The position numbers and the translations under genes are program-made. The notes beneath the pieces were generated by a model. It saw only the letters and a program-made list of their open reading frames with translations. It was not told where the DNA came from and ran no database searches. This document shows, in pieces, positions 1-8,876 of a DNA stretch of 64,000 nucleotides. Each line of letters begins with the position of its first letter. Position 1 is the stretch's first letter. Where the stretch lies: contig NZ_AP024169.1 of NCBI RefSeq assembly GCF_016591975.1, positions 3,139,001 to 3,203,000 on the forward strand, in the 5' to 3' direction. The stretch is from Anaeromicropila herbilytica (lineage in GTDB: Bacteria > Bacillota > Clostridia > Lachnospirales > Lachnospiraceae).

Positions 1-353
1 GTCTGATTACGATATAATAACCTAGTTACCTTTTCCCCATTAATAACATGCTCTGTTATCAATTCTTTTGCATCTTCTGGTTTCACTTCGATGTAGAATG
101 TATTATCTGGTAAGAATTTTACTATTGGACCCTTTTCACAAAATCCAAAACAGCCAGTCTTAACGACCTTTACTCTATCTTCCAAATTATTATTTTTAAT
201 TTCTTCTCTTAGGTTATTAACAATCATATCTGAATCCTGTGATTTACATCCCGTACCTCCACATACTAATATATGGATATCATGTACTACTTCTTTTTCT
301 TTCGCTTCTTTTTGTAATTGAACTAATTCATCAAAAGATTTTATTTTTCCCAT
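1..353 (-). CDS. NuoF/HndC-like NADH dehydrogenase or hydrogenase subunit (partial, N-terminal end)
   Basis: Only about 117 N-terminal residues are present; the gene runs off the window start. The visible part is a thioredoxin-like [2Fe-2S] domain with the cysteine pattern CGGTGC ... GCFGFC, as found ahead of the flavin domain in NuoF/HndC subunits of clostridial iron hydrogenases and NADH oxidoreductases. Such subunits move electrons between NAD(P)H and ferredoxin or hydrogenase. It follows the NuoE-like gene and probably forms a complex with it. An in-frame ATG at 407 would overlap that gene by 11 bases, but the ATG at 353 has GGAG six bases upstream, so I chose it. Whether it belongs to a hydrogenase or another NAD-linked enzyme depends on genes outside the window. 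Confidence 0.85.
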   Translation of the reverse strand, partial: MGKIKSFDELVQLQKEAKEKEVVHDIHILVCGGTGCKSQDSDMIVNNLREEIKNNNLEDRVKVVKTGCFGFCEKGPIVKFLPDNTFYIEVKPEDAKELITEHVINGEKVTRLLYRNQ

Positions 354-396
354 ATTCGCTCCAATCTGCTCTGAAAGCAAAATATACTTATTTTCC

Positions 397-876
397 TTAT
401 CCTTCATATTCAGCAATAATATCTTTAACCATCTCTTTGGTTACTCTTCCGTAAACCTTGCTGTCAACCATGACTACTGGTGCAAGTCCACATGCACCAA
501 CACATCGAAGCGCGTCTAATGTAAATTTTCCGTCTTTTGTTGTTTGATTGCATTCTATTCCTAATTGACTTTTAAATTCTTCTAAAACAGTTTCCGCTCC
601 TCTTACATAACATGCTGTCCCCATACAAACAGATATTGTATGTTCCCCCTTTGGTTCCATATTAAAGAATGAATAAAATGTAACTACACCATATACTTTT
701 GCTGCAGGAACACCAAGCTTTTTAGCAACAAAATGTTGTACTTCTTTTGGCAGATAACCAAATATCTCTTGCGCCTTATGAAGTACTTTAATTAATTCCC
801 CTTCTTTCTCAGGTAATGAATCAATGAATTTCTCCAACTGTTCATACTTTTCTTTTGCTAATTCTGTTTCTTCCAT
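397..876 (-). CDS. NuoE/HndA-like [2Fe-2S] subunit (24 kDa family)
   Basis: This 159-residue protein has a helical N-terminus and a thioredoxin-like fold carrying four cysteines (about C84, C89, C125, C129; motifs CMGTAC and CVGAC), the [2Fe-2S] ligands of the 24-kDa NADH dehydrogenase family. It passes electrons between the NuoF-like flavoprotein and its partner in a cytoplasmic complex; in anaerobic clostridia this is usually an NAD(P)-linked iron hydrogenase. The start ATG has GGAGG ten bases upstream. It is the first gene of an operon continuing into the partial NuoF-like gene. The upstream region holds three 11-bp direct repeats that may be an activator site. The family call is secure; the exact complex is inferred. 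Confidence 0.9.
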   Translation of the reverse strand: MEETELAKEKYEQLEKFIDSLPEKEGELIKVLHKAQEIFGYLPKEVQHFVAKKLGVPAAKVYGVVTFYSFFNMEPKGEHTISVCMGTACYVRGAETVLEEFKSQLGIECNQTTKDGKFTLDALRCVGACGLAPVVMVDSKVYGRVTKEMVKDIIAEYEG

Positions 877-1215
877 GTGAAGAACACCTCCGTAATCTAT
901 AAATTTTAGTAATTGTTTGGATTAACCAAAAAACAGTTAAAATATAGTATTATGTTAGCAATTCTAGTAATTATAAGTCATTTCGTAGTCATTTCTCAGT
1001 TATTTCCATTTTAACATATTATGCCAGATTATAAAAGCGTACAAGCAAAAATAACTGACTAAATAATATGTTCAATAATTATATTTTATCACAGCTTTTT
1101 GCAATCTATCAATTAGAATTTGTAAAAATTATACTAGTAATTTTATGAAATACTACTATAGTTTTCATATTTAATATAAAATTTATTCATTAATAAATAA
1201 AAGAAATGTAATAAC
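877..1215. other. Intergenic region upstream of the NuoE-like operon
   Basis: No gene is visible in these 339 bases. The region carries the leader and probable promoter of the minus-strand NuoE operon. Positions 975-1007 hold three direct repeats at exactly 11-bp spacing, listed separately. The rest is very AT-rich. Confidence 0.6.
975..1007 (-). promoter_or_regulatory. Three 11-bp-phased direct repeats upstream of the NuoE operon
   Basis: On the minus strand three successive 11-mers read GGAAATAACTG, AGAAATGACTA and CGAAATGACTT, sharing the core GAAATNACT. Repeats one helical turn apart are typical of OmpR/PhoB-type response regulators and some other activators. They lie about 100 bases upstream of the NuoE start codon, next to AT-rich -10-like sequences that lack a good -35. 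The regulator is unknown, and chance in AT-rich DNA is possible. Confidence 0.4.
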
Positions 1216-1776
1216 TTAATATACAATAACAACACAAGTCAACTTTTTTCCTTTCACTCTAGCCTTAATTATAGCTTTTCCTCTTTTCTTAGCGGTAACT
1301 TTACCACGCAGGTTAACAGAAGCTACGAATGGATTACTACTTGACCATCTAACTCTACTTCGAATTCCCCATATCTTTAAAACTTCCGTTTTCTTCGACC
1401 TGATGATGATGGAAGATTTATTGATACGAATAACACGCACCCTACATTTTAATACTCTTCTTTCTATCTTAACCTTTATAATAGCAGTTCCAACACGTTT
1501 TGCTTTTAGAATACCATTAATACTTACATTACATACTTTAAAGTCGGTCGACCAATAGGTAGCTTTTTTATTTATTCTATAAACTCTTAAACGAAATGTT
1601 TCTCCAGGAGTTAATATTACATCTTCACTATTTAATTTTGATGTAAAAGGAGAAAATAAGCTTGTTCTGAAATAAAGTGAGGTATGAGGGTAGATTAATG
1701 ATATAATTAAGATAATTAACATGACATAAAAGATAATTCTCGTAATAAATTGAAATAAACGTTGATTAAATTCCAT
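1216..1776 (-). CDS. Membrane-anchored protein with two Ig-like (Big_2-type) domains
   Basis: The 186-residue product has one hydrophobic segment at about residues 12-32 and then two beta-rich repeats. Each repeat has the bacterial Ig-like (Big_2) pattern of a WSSSNP-like stretch, a V-G/A-x-G-x-V core and a closing GxAxI strand; the second repeat is clearest (WSSSNPFVASVNLRGKVTAK). The extracellular part is unusually rich in Lys and Arg. This suggests a small surface-exposed, membrane-tethered protein, perhaps binding wall polymer. It stands alone between the NuoE operon and the divergent DAHP synthase gene. The domain call is reasonable; no function can be assigned. Confidence 0.6.
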   Translation of the reverse strand: MEFNQRLFQFITRIIFYVMLIILIISLIYPHTSLYFRTSLFSPFTSKLNSEDVILTPGETFRLRVYRINKKATYWSTDFKVCNVSINGILKAKRVGTAIIKVKIERRVLKCRVRVIRINKSSIIIRSKKTEVLKIWGIRSRVRWSSSNPFVASVNLRGKVTAKKRGKAIIKARVKGKKLTCVVIVY

Positions 1777-1988
1777 TGTTCACCGCCATTATACTATTAG
1801 ATTCAATAATTGAGTTCTAGAAATAGCATTATTATACTAATTTATTACAATCATATGTTTATAAAAAGAAGAATATGATTACCGGACCATATGTCCATAA
1901 TTCATAATTATTGTCATTTTATTGGATAGACATATTTTATAAGGGAATAAATACACTGATATTTTTATCACTTTATCACTTTAAATCA

Positions 1989-2017
1989 TTGACTTATCTA
2001 TTGAATAGATATATAAT
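1989..2017 (+). promoter_or_regulatory. Sigma-A-type promoter of the DAHP synthase gene
   Basis: TTGACT (1989-1994) and a perfect TATAAT (2012-2017) are separated by 17 bases, about 40 bases ahead of the start codon. The leader is too short for an attenuator or T-box. Confidence 0.75.
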
Positions 2018-2058
2018 ATGTACCATAACCTAAACTGAATGATAAAGGAGTAACGCTT

Positions 2059-3087
2059 ATGAGTTTTAAATACGTACAAGAAGTAATGTCTCCAGAAGAA
2101 TTATTAAAACAATTTCCTCTACCAGCTGAACATAAACTTCAAAAAGAAAAACGAGACTTAGAAATAAAGAATGTATTAACAGGTGAATCTGATAAATTTT
2201 TAGTTATTATCGGACCATGTTCTGCCGATCATGAAGATTCTGTGTGTGATTATATCTCACGTCTTGCTAAAGTGCAAGACAAAGTTGCTGATAAATTAAT
2301 ATTAATTCCTAGAATTTATACTAATAAACCACGTACGACTGGAGAAGGTTACAAAGGAATCAGTCACCAACCTGATCCAGAAAAAGATCCAGATCTATTA
2401 GAAGGTCTTATTGCCATGAGAAAAATGCATCTTAGAGCAATTGCAGAAACTGGCTTAACTGCTGCAGATGAGATGCTATATCCTGAAAATTGGCCTTATG
2501 TAGAAGATATCTTATCCTATGTTGCAGTTGGTGCTAGGTCTGTAGAAGATCAACAACACCGTTTAACTATTAGCGGAATGGATGTTGCGGCTGGAATGAA
2601 GAATCCTACTAGTGGTGATCTATCGGTTATGCTGAATGCTTGTGTTGCTGCTCAAGCTAGTCATACTTTTCTATATAGAGGCTTTGAAGTAGAGACTTCT
2701 GGTAATCCTCTCGCACACACGATTCTAAGAGGTGCCGTTAACAAACACGGTAATTGCAATGCAAATTATCACTACGAAGATTTACAATTACTTCTAGAAT
2801 TGTATACTCAAAGAGATTTGGCTAATCCTGCAGCAATCATTGATGCGAATCATGCCAATTCCAATAAACGCTTCGATGAACAACCTAGAATTGTCAAGGA
2901 AGTTCTTCATAGTAGACGAGTATCTAACGATATAGCAAGGCTAGTAAAAGGTGTTATGATTGAAAGCTATATTGAAGGTGGTGCTCAAAAAATTAGTGAT
3001 CATATCTATGGTAAATCAATTACCGATCCTTGCCTTGGATGGAAAGAATCCGAAGAATTATTATATACAATTGCAGAAAGTGTTTAA
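2059..3087 (+). CDS. aroF: 3-deoxy-7-phosphoheptulonate (DAHP) synthase, class I
   Basis: This enzyme condenses phosphoenolpyruvate with erythrose 4-phosphate, the first step of the shikimate pathway to aromatic amino acids. The 342-residue length and motifs (IGPCSADHEDS near residue 50; ARSVEDQQHR; IIDANHANSNK near 270) match the E. coli AroF/G/H class rather than the class found in most Bacillus. AAAGGAG lies eight bases before the ATG. The gene is monocistronic, with its own promoter and a hairpin terminator shared with xerD. The sequence alone does not tell which aromatic amino acid inhibits it, so the aroF symbol is a family name. Confidence 0.93.
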   Translation: MSFKYVQEVMSPEELLKQFPLPAEHKLQKEKRDLEIKNVLTGESDKFLVIIGPCSADHEDSVCDYISRLAKVQDKVADKLILIPRIYTNKPRTTGEGYKGISHQPDPEKDPDLLEGLIAMRKMHLRAIAETGLTAADEMLYPENWPYVEDILSYVAVGARSVEDQQHRLTISGMDVAAGMKNPTSGDLSVMLNACVAAQASHTFLYRGFEVETSGNPLAHTILRGAVNKHGNCNANYHYEDLQLLLELYTQRDLANPAAIIDANHANSNKRFDEQPRIVKEVLHSRRVSNDIARLVKGVMIESYIEGGAQKISDHIYGKSITDPCLGWKESEELLYTIAESV

Positions 3088-3173
3088 TATATAGATAAAT
3101 TTTTACACTTTCCGTATCCTATATATCTCCTGATCTATTTACCAACATGAAAATATATGAAATCCAAATATAA

Positions 3174-3213
3174 AAGCTACATTAAGATTCCTTAAATGAT
3201 CTTAATGTAGCTT
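3174..3213. terminator. Bidirectional terminator between aroF and xerD
   Basis: AAGCTACATTAAGAT (3174-3188) and its exact reverse complement (3199-3213) form a 15-bp stem with a 10-base loop between convergent genes. Confidence 0.8.
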
Positions 3214-3216
3214 ATT

Positions 3217-4101
3217 CTATGCCCTAGGATGGGTACTCACATATACATCTCGAACTTTTCGATTGGAAGTACACATATAGATCTGCGCTGTTGAAATATC
3301 AGAATATCCTAGCATCTCTTGCACTGCTTTTATATCTGCTCCACCTGCAATTAAATGCGCTGCGAAGGAATGTCTTAACATTCTAGGAGTTAATTCCCCA
3401 TCTATTCCTACTTCTTTTGCATATTTTTTAAGTAGTTTCCAGAAACCTTGTCTACTCATTGGTTGACCAGATCGATTAGTAAATAAATACTCTGTACTCA
3501 ATTCACAGATCAGCTCTTCTCTCGCATTATTCATGTAATCAGATAAGGCTTTTTTAGCAATCACTCCAAATGGAATAATTCTTTCTTTGACATCACTTCT
3601 ACATATTATATAATTACTTCTTAAATTAACATCCTGTAACTTAAGGCCAATCAGTTCTGATACACGAATACCCGTAGCATAAAGTAATTCCAGCATTGCT
3701 TTATCACGCATTCCTTTTTTATTATCCGTAGCTGGAAGTTCCAATAATCTATTTACCTGTTCTATTGTTAGAATTTCAGGCATTTTTTTATCTATTTTAG
3801 GAGACTTTATTCTCTCTGTTGGATCATTAGTAACGAATTGATTTTTCAATAAAAATAGCATAAATGCTTTCATAGCAGCAATGTTTCTTGATACTGTTGA
3901 AGCTGCCATACCTTCTTTTTCTAAATACAATATGTAAGAATTTAAACTTGTTTCATTAACCTGTTCATAAGATTGAATCCCTTGGTTTTGCAAATATTGA
4001 TTTAATTTTGTTAAATCTCTGCGATAAGACACAACCGTATTATTAGATGATTTCTTCACCTCACGCAGATAGGTTATAAATTGTTCAAGTTCAAGTTCCA
4101 T
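3217..4101 (-). CDS. xerD: XerD-like tyrosine recombinase with altered catalytic residues
   Basis: The 294-residue protein has an N-terminal SAM-like DNA-binding domain (about 1-90) and a tyrosine-recombinase catalytic domain. Family role: resolving chromosome dimers at dif with a XerC partner. Alignment by eye to E. coli XerD gives Arg146, Lys172, Arg243 and nucleophile Tyr275 at the expected places, and the HPRA ending is typical. However, the first catalytic His is Arg240 (TPRMLRHS instead of TPHxLRHS) and the second His/Trp is Tyr266 (LGYSD instead of LGHSD). It follows nudF and spoIIM, as in Bacillus. It is probably the chromosomal XerD, but with altered or reduced activity. Confidence 0.85.
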   Translation of the reverse strand: MELELEQFITYLREVKKSSNNTVVSYRRDLTKLNQYLQNQGIQSYEQVNETSLNSYILYLEKEGMAASTVSRNIAAMKAFMLFLLKNQFVTNDPTERIKSPKIDKKMPEILTIEQVNRLLELPATDNKKGMRDKAMLELLYATGIRVSELIGLKLQDVNLRSNYIICRSDVKERIIPFGVIAKKALSDYMNNAREELICELSTEYLFTNRSGQPMSRQGFWKLLKKYAKEVGIDGELTPRMLRHSFAAHLIAGGADIKAVQEMLGYSDISTAQIYMCTSNRKVRDVYVSTHPRA

Positions 4102-4266
4102 GTGTAATTTCCTCCAAGTGTAACTATTAGTAAATAAAAAACTCCGTTAAAAACAAGTATTTATATATTATAGTTACATTGTATTGGAAAATCAAATGTA
4201 AATTTTCATTAATTTTTAAGTGAAATTTTGGATAGTGTGACAAAATTCTATATATTTTATCAAACT

Positions 4267-4929
4267 TTATAATAAATTACTCACTTTTTGTATAAAATAT
4301 GTATTTAAATATGTTTCCAAAATACATCCTAAAAACAATATAACACCTAAGATTAAAACAATTGGAAGCTGTTTTATTGCATACTGTAATTTACTTTTCA
4401 TACCTTTATTAGTGCTATGATTCATCCCTCTGCATATTTCGTATCCTTTCCACAAAGTAATGATGTATACAGGAATATAGATAATATACTGTGGGAATAA
4501 ATAGGTTAGGAATAATAAGATTCCTTTCATTCCATATTGCATTGTAGTAATCGCAATAATAAATCCCGCACAAAATCCATGATAAAATATAAATAGTGTC
4601 ATAAAAGGGATACCTAATATCGTAACGTTAAATAACCATATCAGAAAATATTTCTTATAATTATTGATAAGTACATATTTTAGTAAATTGATATAATTTA
4701 TATTCAACGTTCCAATTTTACTAATATCGATATTATCACTTAACGCTGTATTATTTAGATATACCCCTTTAAAAATATTTGCAAAAAGAGTACCTATAAT
4801 CACTCCAAAAATTAATAAAAAAATAGCAATACTTTTTACATCTAAGCGAAATATCTTACCCTTCATTCTTAAATCAACTCCAATCTGCCTTTGTACTTTA
4901 TTTCTCTTAATTAGTACATACTCTATCAT
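4267..4929 (-). CDS. spoIIM: Stage II sporulation protein M
   Basis: SpoIIM is a membrane component of the SpoIIDMP machine that thins septal peptidoglycan during forespore engulfment. The 220-residue product shows about five hydrophobic segments (residues 33-52, 93-112, 115-130, 138-160, 190-210) and the family's GFCAGF stretch. The start is uncertain. The ATG at 4929 has AAAGGA ten bases upstream, while the ATG at 4866 (residue 22) has GGAG eleven bases upstream and fits the usual short basic N-terminus better. It lies 30 bases after the nudF-like gene and upstream of xerD, the order known from Bacillus. It supports the call of an endospore former. Confidence 0.88.
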   Translation of the reverse strand: MIEYVLIKRNKVQRQIGVDLRMKGKIFRLDVKSIAIFLLIFGVIIGTLFANIFKGVYLNNTALSDNIDISKIGTLNINYINLLKYVLINNYKKYFLIWLFNVTILGIPFMTLFIFYHGFCAGFIIAITTMQYGMKGILLFLTYLFPQYIIYIPVYIITLWKGYEICRGMNHSTNKGMKSKLQYAIKQLPIVLILGVILFLGCILETYLNTYFIQKVSNLL

Positions 4930-4959
4930 ATGATTGGAGTCCTTTAAAAATGCTAATTA

Positions 4960-5493
4960 CTATAATCCCATTTTTGTTTTATAGGCTAATATTGCAGAAA
5001 TTGTCTTTGCATCATCAATTTCACCATCAAAAATAAACTTCACTAATTCTTCTAAGGTATATCGTTCTATTGTTACAAACTCATCTTCGTCTAAATTTTG
5101 ATTCGATGGTACTAATTCATTCGTATAATAGATTCCTATTCGCTCATTACAAAATGCAACTGTAGTATATAGGTCAATCAGATGTTCAACTTTAGTAGAT
5201 TTGTAACCAGTTTCTTCTTCCAATTCTCTCATTGCACAAGTCTTCATATCTTCCCCTGGATTTAAACCACCTGCAGGAATCTCGAGTGACCACTTTTCTA
5301 TAGCATTACGATATTGTCGAACCATTATGATCTTTCCATCCTCATCAACAGGAACAATAGCTGCTGCTCCTTTATGTTCTATAAAATCCCATTTCGCTAT
5401 ATTTTTATTTGGTAACTCAATATGATCTTCATAAAAAGTAATGATTTGTCCTTTGTGTATTAATTCTCTTTTTAAACGTTTATATTTGTCCAT
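4960..5493 (-). CDS. nudF: NUDIX hydrolase, ADP-ribose pyrophosphatase type
   Basis: The product probably hydrolyses ADP-ribose to AMP and ribose 5-phosphate. The 177-residue protein carries a complete Nudix box (residues 75-97, G-x5-E-x7-RELEEETGY) and the conserved upstream VRQYRNA and LEIPAGG segments of the ADP-ribose subgroup. It is first in a likely operon with spoIIM (30-base gap) and then xerD. GAAAGGATTGGG precedes the ATG. Substrate specificity is inferred from the subfamily. Confidence 0.88.
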   Translation of the reverse strand: MDKYKRLKRELIHKGQIITFYEDHIELPNKNIAKWDFIEHKGAAAIVPVDEDGKIIMVRQYRNAIEKWSLEIPAGGLNPGEDMKTCAMRELEEETGYKSTKVEHLIDLYTTVAFCNERIGIYYTNELVPSNQNLDEDEFVTIERYTLEELVKFIFDGEIDDAKTISAILAYKTKMGL

Positions 5494-5588
5494 TTTTTAC
5501 CCAATCCTTTCATTTTTGAATATCCTATTCACAATGTGATTAACATTCAACATTTTATTATTATACAATTTGAAAATCAAACTACTGA

Positions 5589-5653
5589 AAAAGGAATATA
5601 TCTTTCTATTATGATAACTCTTTCATTATCATGAAGCAAGATATATTCCTTTT
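5589..5653 (-). terminator. Terminator downstream of the aspartate aminotransferase gene
   Basis: AAAAGGAATATATCTT (5589-5604) pairs exactly with 5638-5653. A nested ATGATAA/TTATCAT pair lies inside the loop, giving one long stem. Confidence 0.75.
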
Positions 5654-5689
5654 CTATATATAAAGTAAGTACTTAATTTTTGATATATA

Positions 5690-6889
5690 TTATTTTAATT
5701 GGTTGAGAAAGTCTTCAATACGATCCAATCCTTTTTTAATCTTTTCTATTGATATCGCATATGAAAGTCGAATATGATTCTCAAATCCAAAATCCGCACA
5801 AGGAATGACTGCAACATTAAAATCTTCAATCAAGATTGCTCCTAATTTCTCTGTAGTCTGTATCTTTGAACCTTTATATTCTTTCTCCAATACTTCACTT
5901 ACATCAATAAACTGATAGAAAGCACCTTCTGGTTCCAATGTATGAAGAAGTGGCATATTACACACCCTATCATACATATACTCTCTTCTTTTATTAAATT
6001 CCTCTTTCATCGTTGCTATGGTATCTTGATTACCAAGTAATGCTTCAACCGTTGCCTTTTGTGCTATAGAATTAGGATTCGATGTTTGATGACTTTGTAC
6101 ACTACCCATAAGCTTTGCGATCTCAACGCTTGATCCGGTATATCCAATTCTCCAACCTGTCATAGCATAACTTTTAGCGACACCGCTACATGTTATGGTT
6201 CTTTTATATATTTCGTCATTTAATGAGGCAATACTAACATGTTCTTTATCACCATAGATAAGATTTTCATACATTTCATCAGCAACAACATAGATATCTT
6301 TACGAATGACAACCTCTGCAATTGCTTCTAATTCTTCTCTTAAATATACCATTCCGGTAGGATTGTTTGGTGTATTCAAAACTAATGCTTTAGTCTTATC
6401 AGTACAAGCTTCTTCGATTTGCTTAGCACTTACTTTATAACCTTGTTCTTTGCCTCCTTTAATAAATACAGGAACACCATTCGAAAGTCTAACAATCTCA
6501 GGATAGCTAAGCCAATAAGGTGCAGGTATAATTACTTCATCCAAAGGATTTAAAATTGCTGTAAAAATATTAGTTAGAGAATGTTTTCCGCCATTACTTA
6601 TCACAACTTGATTTGTATTATATTCTATATGGTTAAATTCTTTGAATTTTTTGCAAACAGCCTTTTTCAATTCTTCAATTCCTGATGCAGGAGTATATTT
6701 TGTAAATCCTTCATTAATAGCTTTTATGGCTGCTTGATTAATATTGTCTGGAGTATTAAAATCAGGCTCACCAGCGCCAAATCCAACAACATCAATACCC
6801 TTTGCCTTTAATTCATTTGCTTTTGCAGTAATTGCTAATGTTGATGAAGGTTTTACTTCACTTGCTTTCTTCGATAATGTTAACGACAT
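5690..6889 (-). CDS. aspB: Aspartate aminotransferase, class I PLP-dependent
   Basis: The enzyme moves an amino group between aspartate and 2-oxoglutarate in the cytoplasm. At about 399 residues it has the usual length for the AspB subgroup, with the PLP-binding NTPNNPTG motif near residue 175, the Schiff-base Lys at about 239 (SGVAKSYAMTGWRIG) and a C-terminal IRLSYA with the carboxylate-binding Arg. A GTG at 6898 would add three residues, but it sits too close to the AGG-TAGG ribosome site. The ATG at 6889 has ideal spacing. It is monocistronic, with promoter and terminator visible. Related enzymes act on other amino acids, so the substrate is inferred. Confidence 0.88.
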   Translation of the reverse strand: MSLTLSKKASEVKPSSTLAITAKANELKAKGIDVVGFGAGEPDFNTPDNINQAAIKAINEGFTKYTPASGIEELKKAVCKKFKEFNHIEYNTNQVVISNGGKHSLTNIFTAILNPLDEVIIPAPYWLSYPEIVRLSNGVPVFIKGGKEQGYKVSAKQIEEACTDKTKALVLNTPNNPTGMVYLREELEAIAEVVIRKDIYVVADEMYENLIYGDKEHVSIASLNDEIYKRTITCSGVAKSYAMTGWRIGYTGSSVEIAKLMGSVQSHQTSNPNSIAQKATVEALLGNQDTIATMKEEFNKRREYMYDRVCNMPLLHTLEPEGAFYQFIDVSEVLEKEYKGSKIQTTEKLGAILIEDFNVAVIPCADFGFENHIRLSYAISIEKIKKGLDRIEDFLNQLK

Positions 6890-6919
6890 CGTCTGCACCT
6901 ACCTTAATAATTTTCTTCT

Positions 6920-6948
6920 ATTTTAATATATCATATGCAATTTTGCAA
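6920..6948 (-). promoter_or_regulatory. Predicted promoter of the aspartate aminotransferase gene
   Basis: On the minus strand TTGCAA (6943-6948) and TAAAAT (6920-6925) are spaced by 17 bases, about 30 bases before the start codon. Confidence 0.6.
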
Positions 6949-7322
6949 GTTATTCTTATGGTAACTTCTTACTTTTATTGTTTTTTTTACTAAACGTACT
7001 ATTTAAGGGGTGTCCATCATAGAAACGACATTATTTTTGCAAGTCCTCTGCATATATAATTCATTTTTATATTAATACTATCTATTATTTTTTCTTATCA
7101 TATTTCTAATTATTATTAATAAGTAAAAAAATATTATACTGTCAAAATGAAACAATCATTATAATCTTTTGCTAGCTATGAAATAAGGTAAAAAACTTAC
7201 AAAATAAACTTATTAATTATGCTCAAATCTATAATAACGTTAATAAAATATAATAAAATTAAAAAAAAGCGATGCAAAACTAATTTCTTAGTTTTACATC
7301 ACTTTGTAATGCAATTTTTTCG
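6949..7322. other. AT-rich intergenic region between rny and aspB
   Basis: Apart from the rny terminator at 7258-7302 and sequence upstream of the aspB promoter, I see no gene or clear structure here. Confidence 0.5.
7258..7302 (-). terminator. Rho-independent terminator of rny
   Basis: On the minus strand a stem of GTGATGTAAAACTAA with TTAGTTTTGCATCGC (15 bp with one G-T pair, 4-base loop) is followed at once by a run of T residues. Confidence 0.9.
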
Positions 7323-8876
7323 TTATTTTGCGTAATCTATGACTCTTGATTCTCTTATAACATTTACCTTAATCTGACCTGGATATTCCAATTCAGATTC
7401 AATTTGTTTTGATAAGTCTCTAGCAAGTAAAATCATATCAGCATCATTGATTTGTTCTGGTACAACCATAACTCGTATTTCTCTACCAGCTTGTATTGCA
7501 AAGGACTTATCTACCCCTTTAAAGCCATTTGTAATATCTTCTAATTGTTTCAATCTGTTTGTGTAAGTTTCTAACGTTTCTCTTCTCGCACCAGGTCTTG
7601 CAGCAGATATTGTATCAGCTGCTTGAACAATACAAGCGATTAACGTTTCAGGTTCAGCATCTCCATGATGAGATTCTACTGCATTAATAACAATAGGAGA
7701 TTCTTTGTACTTTCTACATAAATCTACACCTATTTGAACATGAGAACCTTCCATTTCGTGGTCAACTGATTTACCTATGTCATGTAATAATCCGGCTCTT
7801 TTCGCCATTCTTACATCAACACCAATCTCACCAGCTAAAAGCCCAGATAAATGTGCAACTTCGATTGAATGCTTTAAAGTATTTTGTCCATAACTTGTTC
7901 TAAACTTCATCTTTCCAAGTAAGCGGACTAGTTCAGGATGAATACCATGAACTCCTACTTCTAATAGTGCGGCTTCGCCTTCTTCACGAATCATAACTTC
8001 AACTTCTTTTTGAGCCTTTTCCACCATCTCTTCAATTCTTGCTGGATGTATTCTTCCATCAATAATTAATTTTTCAAGTGCAATTCTAGCTACTTCTCTT
8101 CTCATTGGATCAAATCCGGATAGGATTACTGCTTCTGGAGTATCATCAATAATTAAATCTACCCCAGTCATGGTTTCTAAAGTACGAATATTACGTCCTT
8201 CCCTACCAATAATTCTTCCCTTCATCTCATCATTAGGAAGTTGAACAACTGAAATTGTAGTTTCTGCAACGTGGTCAGCTGCGCATTTTTGAATCGCTGT
8301 TACAACATATTCTTTCGCTTTTTTGTCAGCCTCTTCTTTTGCTTTGTTTTCAAGTTCCTTTACTAACATTGCCGTTTCATGTTTAACTTCATCTTCAACA
8401 GTTTTTAAAAGATAATCTTTCGCTTGTTCGGAGGTAAATCCAGAAATTTTTTCTAACTCCTGTAATTGCTTGCTATGAAAGTCTTCCACTTCTGATTTTA
8501 ATCTGTCTAGTTCATTTTCTTTCAAAGTAAGCTTAGATTCTTTCTTCTCAAGTGCTTCAGTCTTTCTATCAAGAGTTTCTTCTTTAGATAGAACACGCTT
8601 TTCATAACGTTGTAATTCACTTCGACGTTCCTTTGTTTCCTTCTCGATCTCATTCTTAGTCTTTAAAGACTCTTCCTTCGCTTCGAGTAGGGCTTCTCTT
8701 TTCTTAGTTTCCGCTGACTTAATAGCTTCATCTATGATTTCTCTTGCCTTGTCTTCTGCACTACCTATTTTAGCCTCAACAACTTTAATACGGTAGGAAG
8801 TTGCAATTTTCCAAGCGACAGGAGCTGTTATAACAAAAGTAACAATAAATGTGATTACTAAAGTTAATATATCCAC
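7323..8876 (-). CDS. rny: Ribonuclease Y
   Basis: RNase Y is the membrane-tethered endoribonuclease that starts mRNA turnover in many Firmicutes. The 517-residue protein has an N-terminal transmembrane helix (about 5-23), a long charged coiled coil (30-200), a KH RNA-binding domain (IIGREGRNIR, 222-231) and an HD catalytic domain with His365-Asp366 in LLHDIGKS. All key residues are present. The start codon is GTG with GGAGG upstream. It has its own terminator and lies next to recX-recA, an arrangement common in clostridia. Confidence 0.96.
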   Translation of the reverse strand: MDILTLVITFIVTFVITAPVAWKIATSYRIKVVEAKIGSAEDKAREIIDEAIKSAETKKREALLEAKEESLKTKNEIEKETKERRSELQRYEKRVLSKEETLDRKTEALEKKESKLTLKENELDRLKSEVEDFHSKQLQELEKISGFTSEQAKDYLLKTVEDEVKHETAMLVKELENKAKEEADKKAKEYVVTAIQKCAADHVAETTISVVQLPNDEMKGRIIGREGRNIRTLETMTGVDLIIDDTPEAVILSGFDPMRREVARIALEKLIIDGRIHPARIEEMVEKAQKEVEVMIREEGEAALLEVGVHGIHPELVRLLGKMKFRTSYGQNTLKHSIEVAHLSGLLAGEIGVDVRMAKRAGLLHDIGKSVDHEMEGSHVQIGVDLCRKYKESPIVINAVESHHGDAEPETLIACIVQAADTISAARPGARRETLETYTNRLKQLEDITNGFKGVDKSFAIQAGREIRVMVVPEQINDADMILLARDLSKQIESELEYPGQIKVNVIRESRVIDYAK

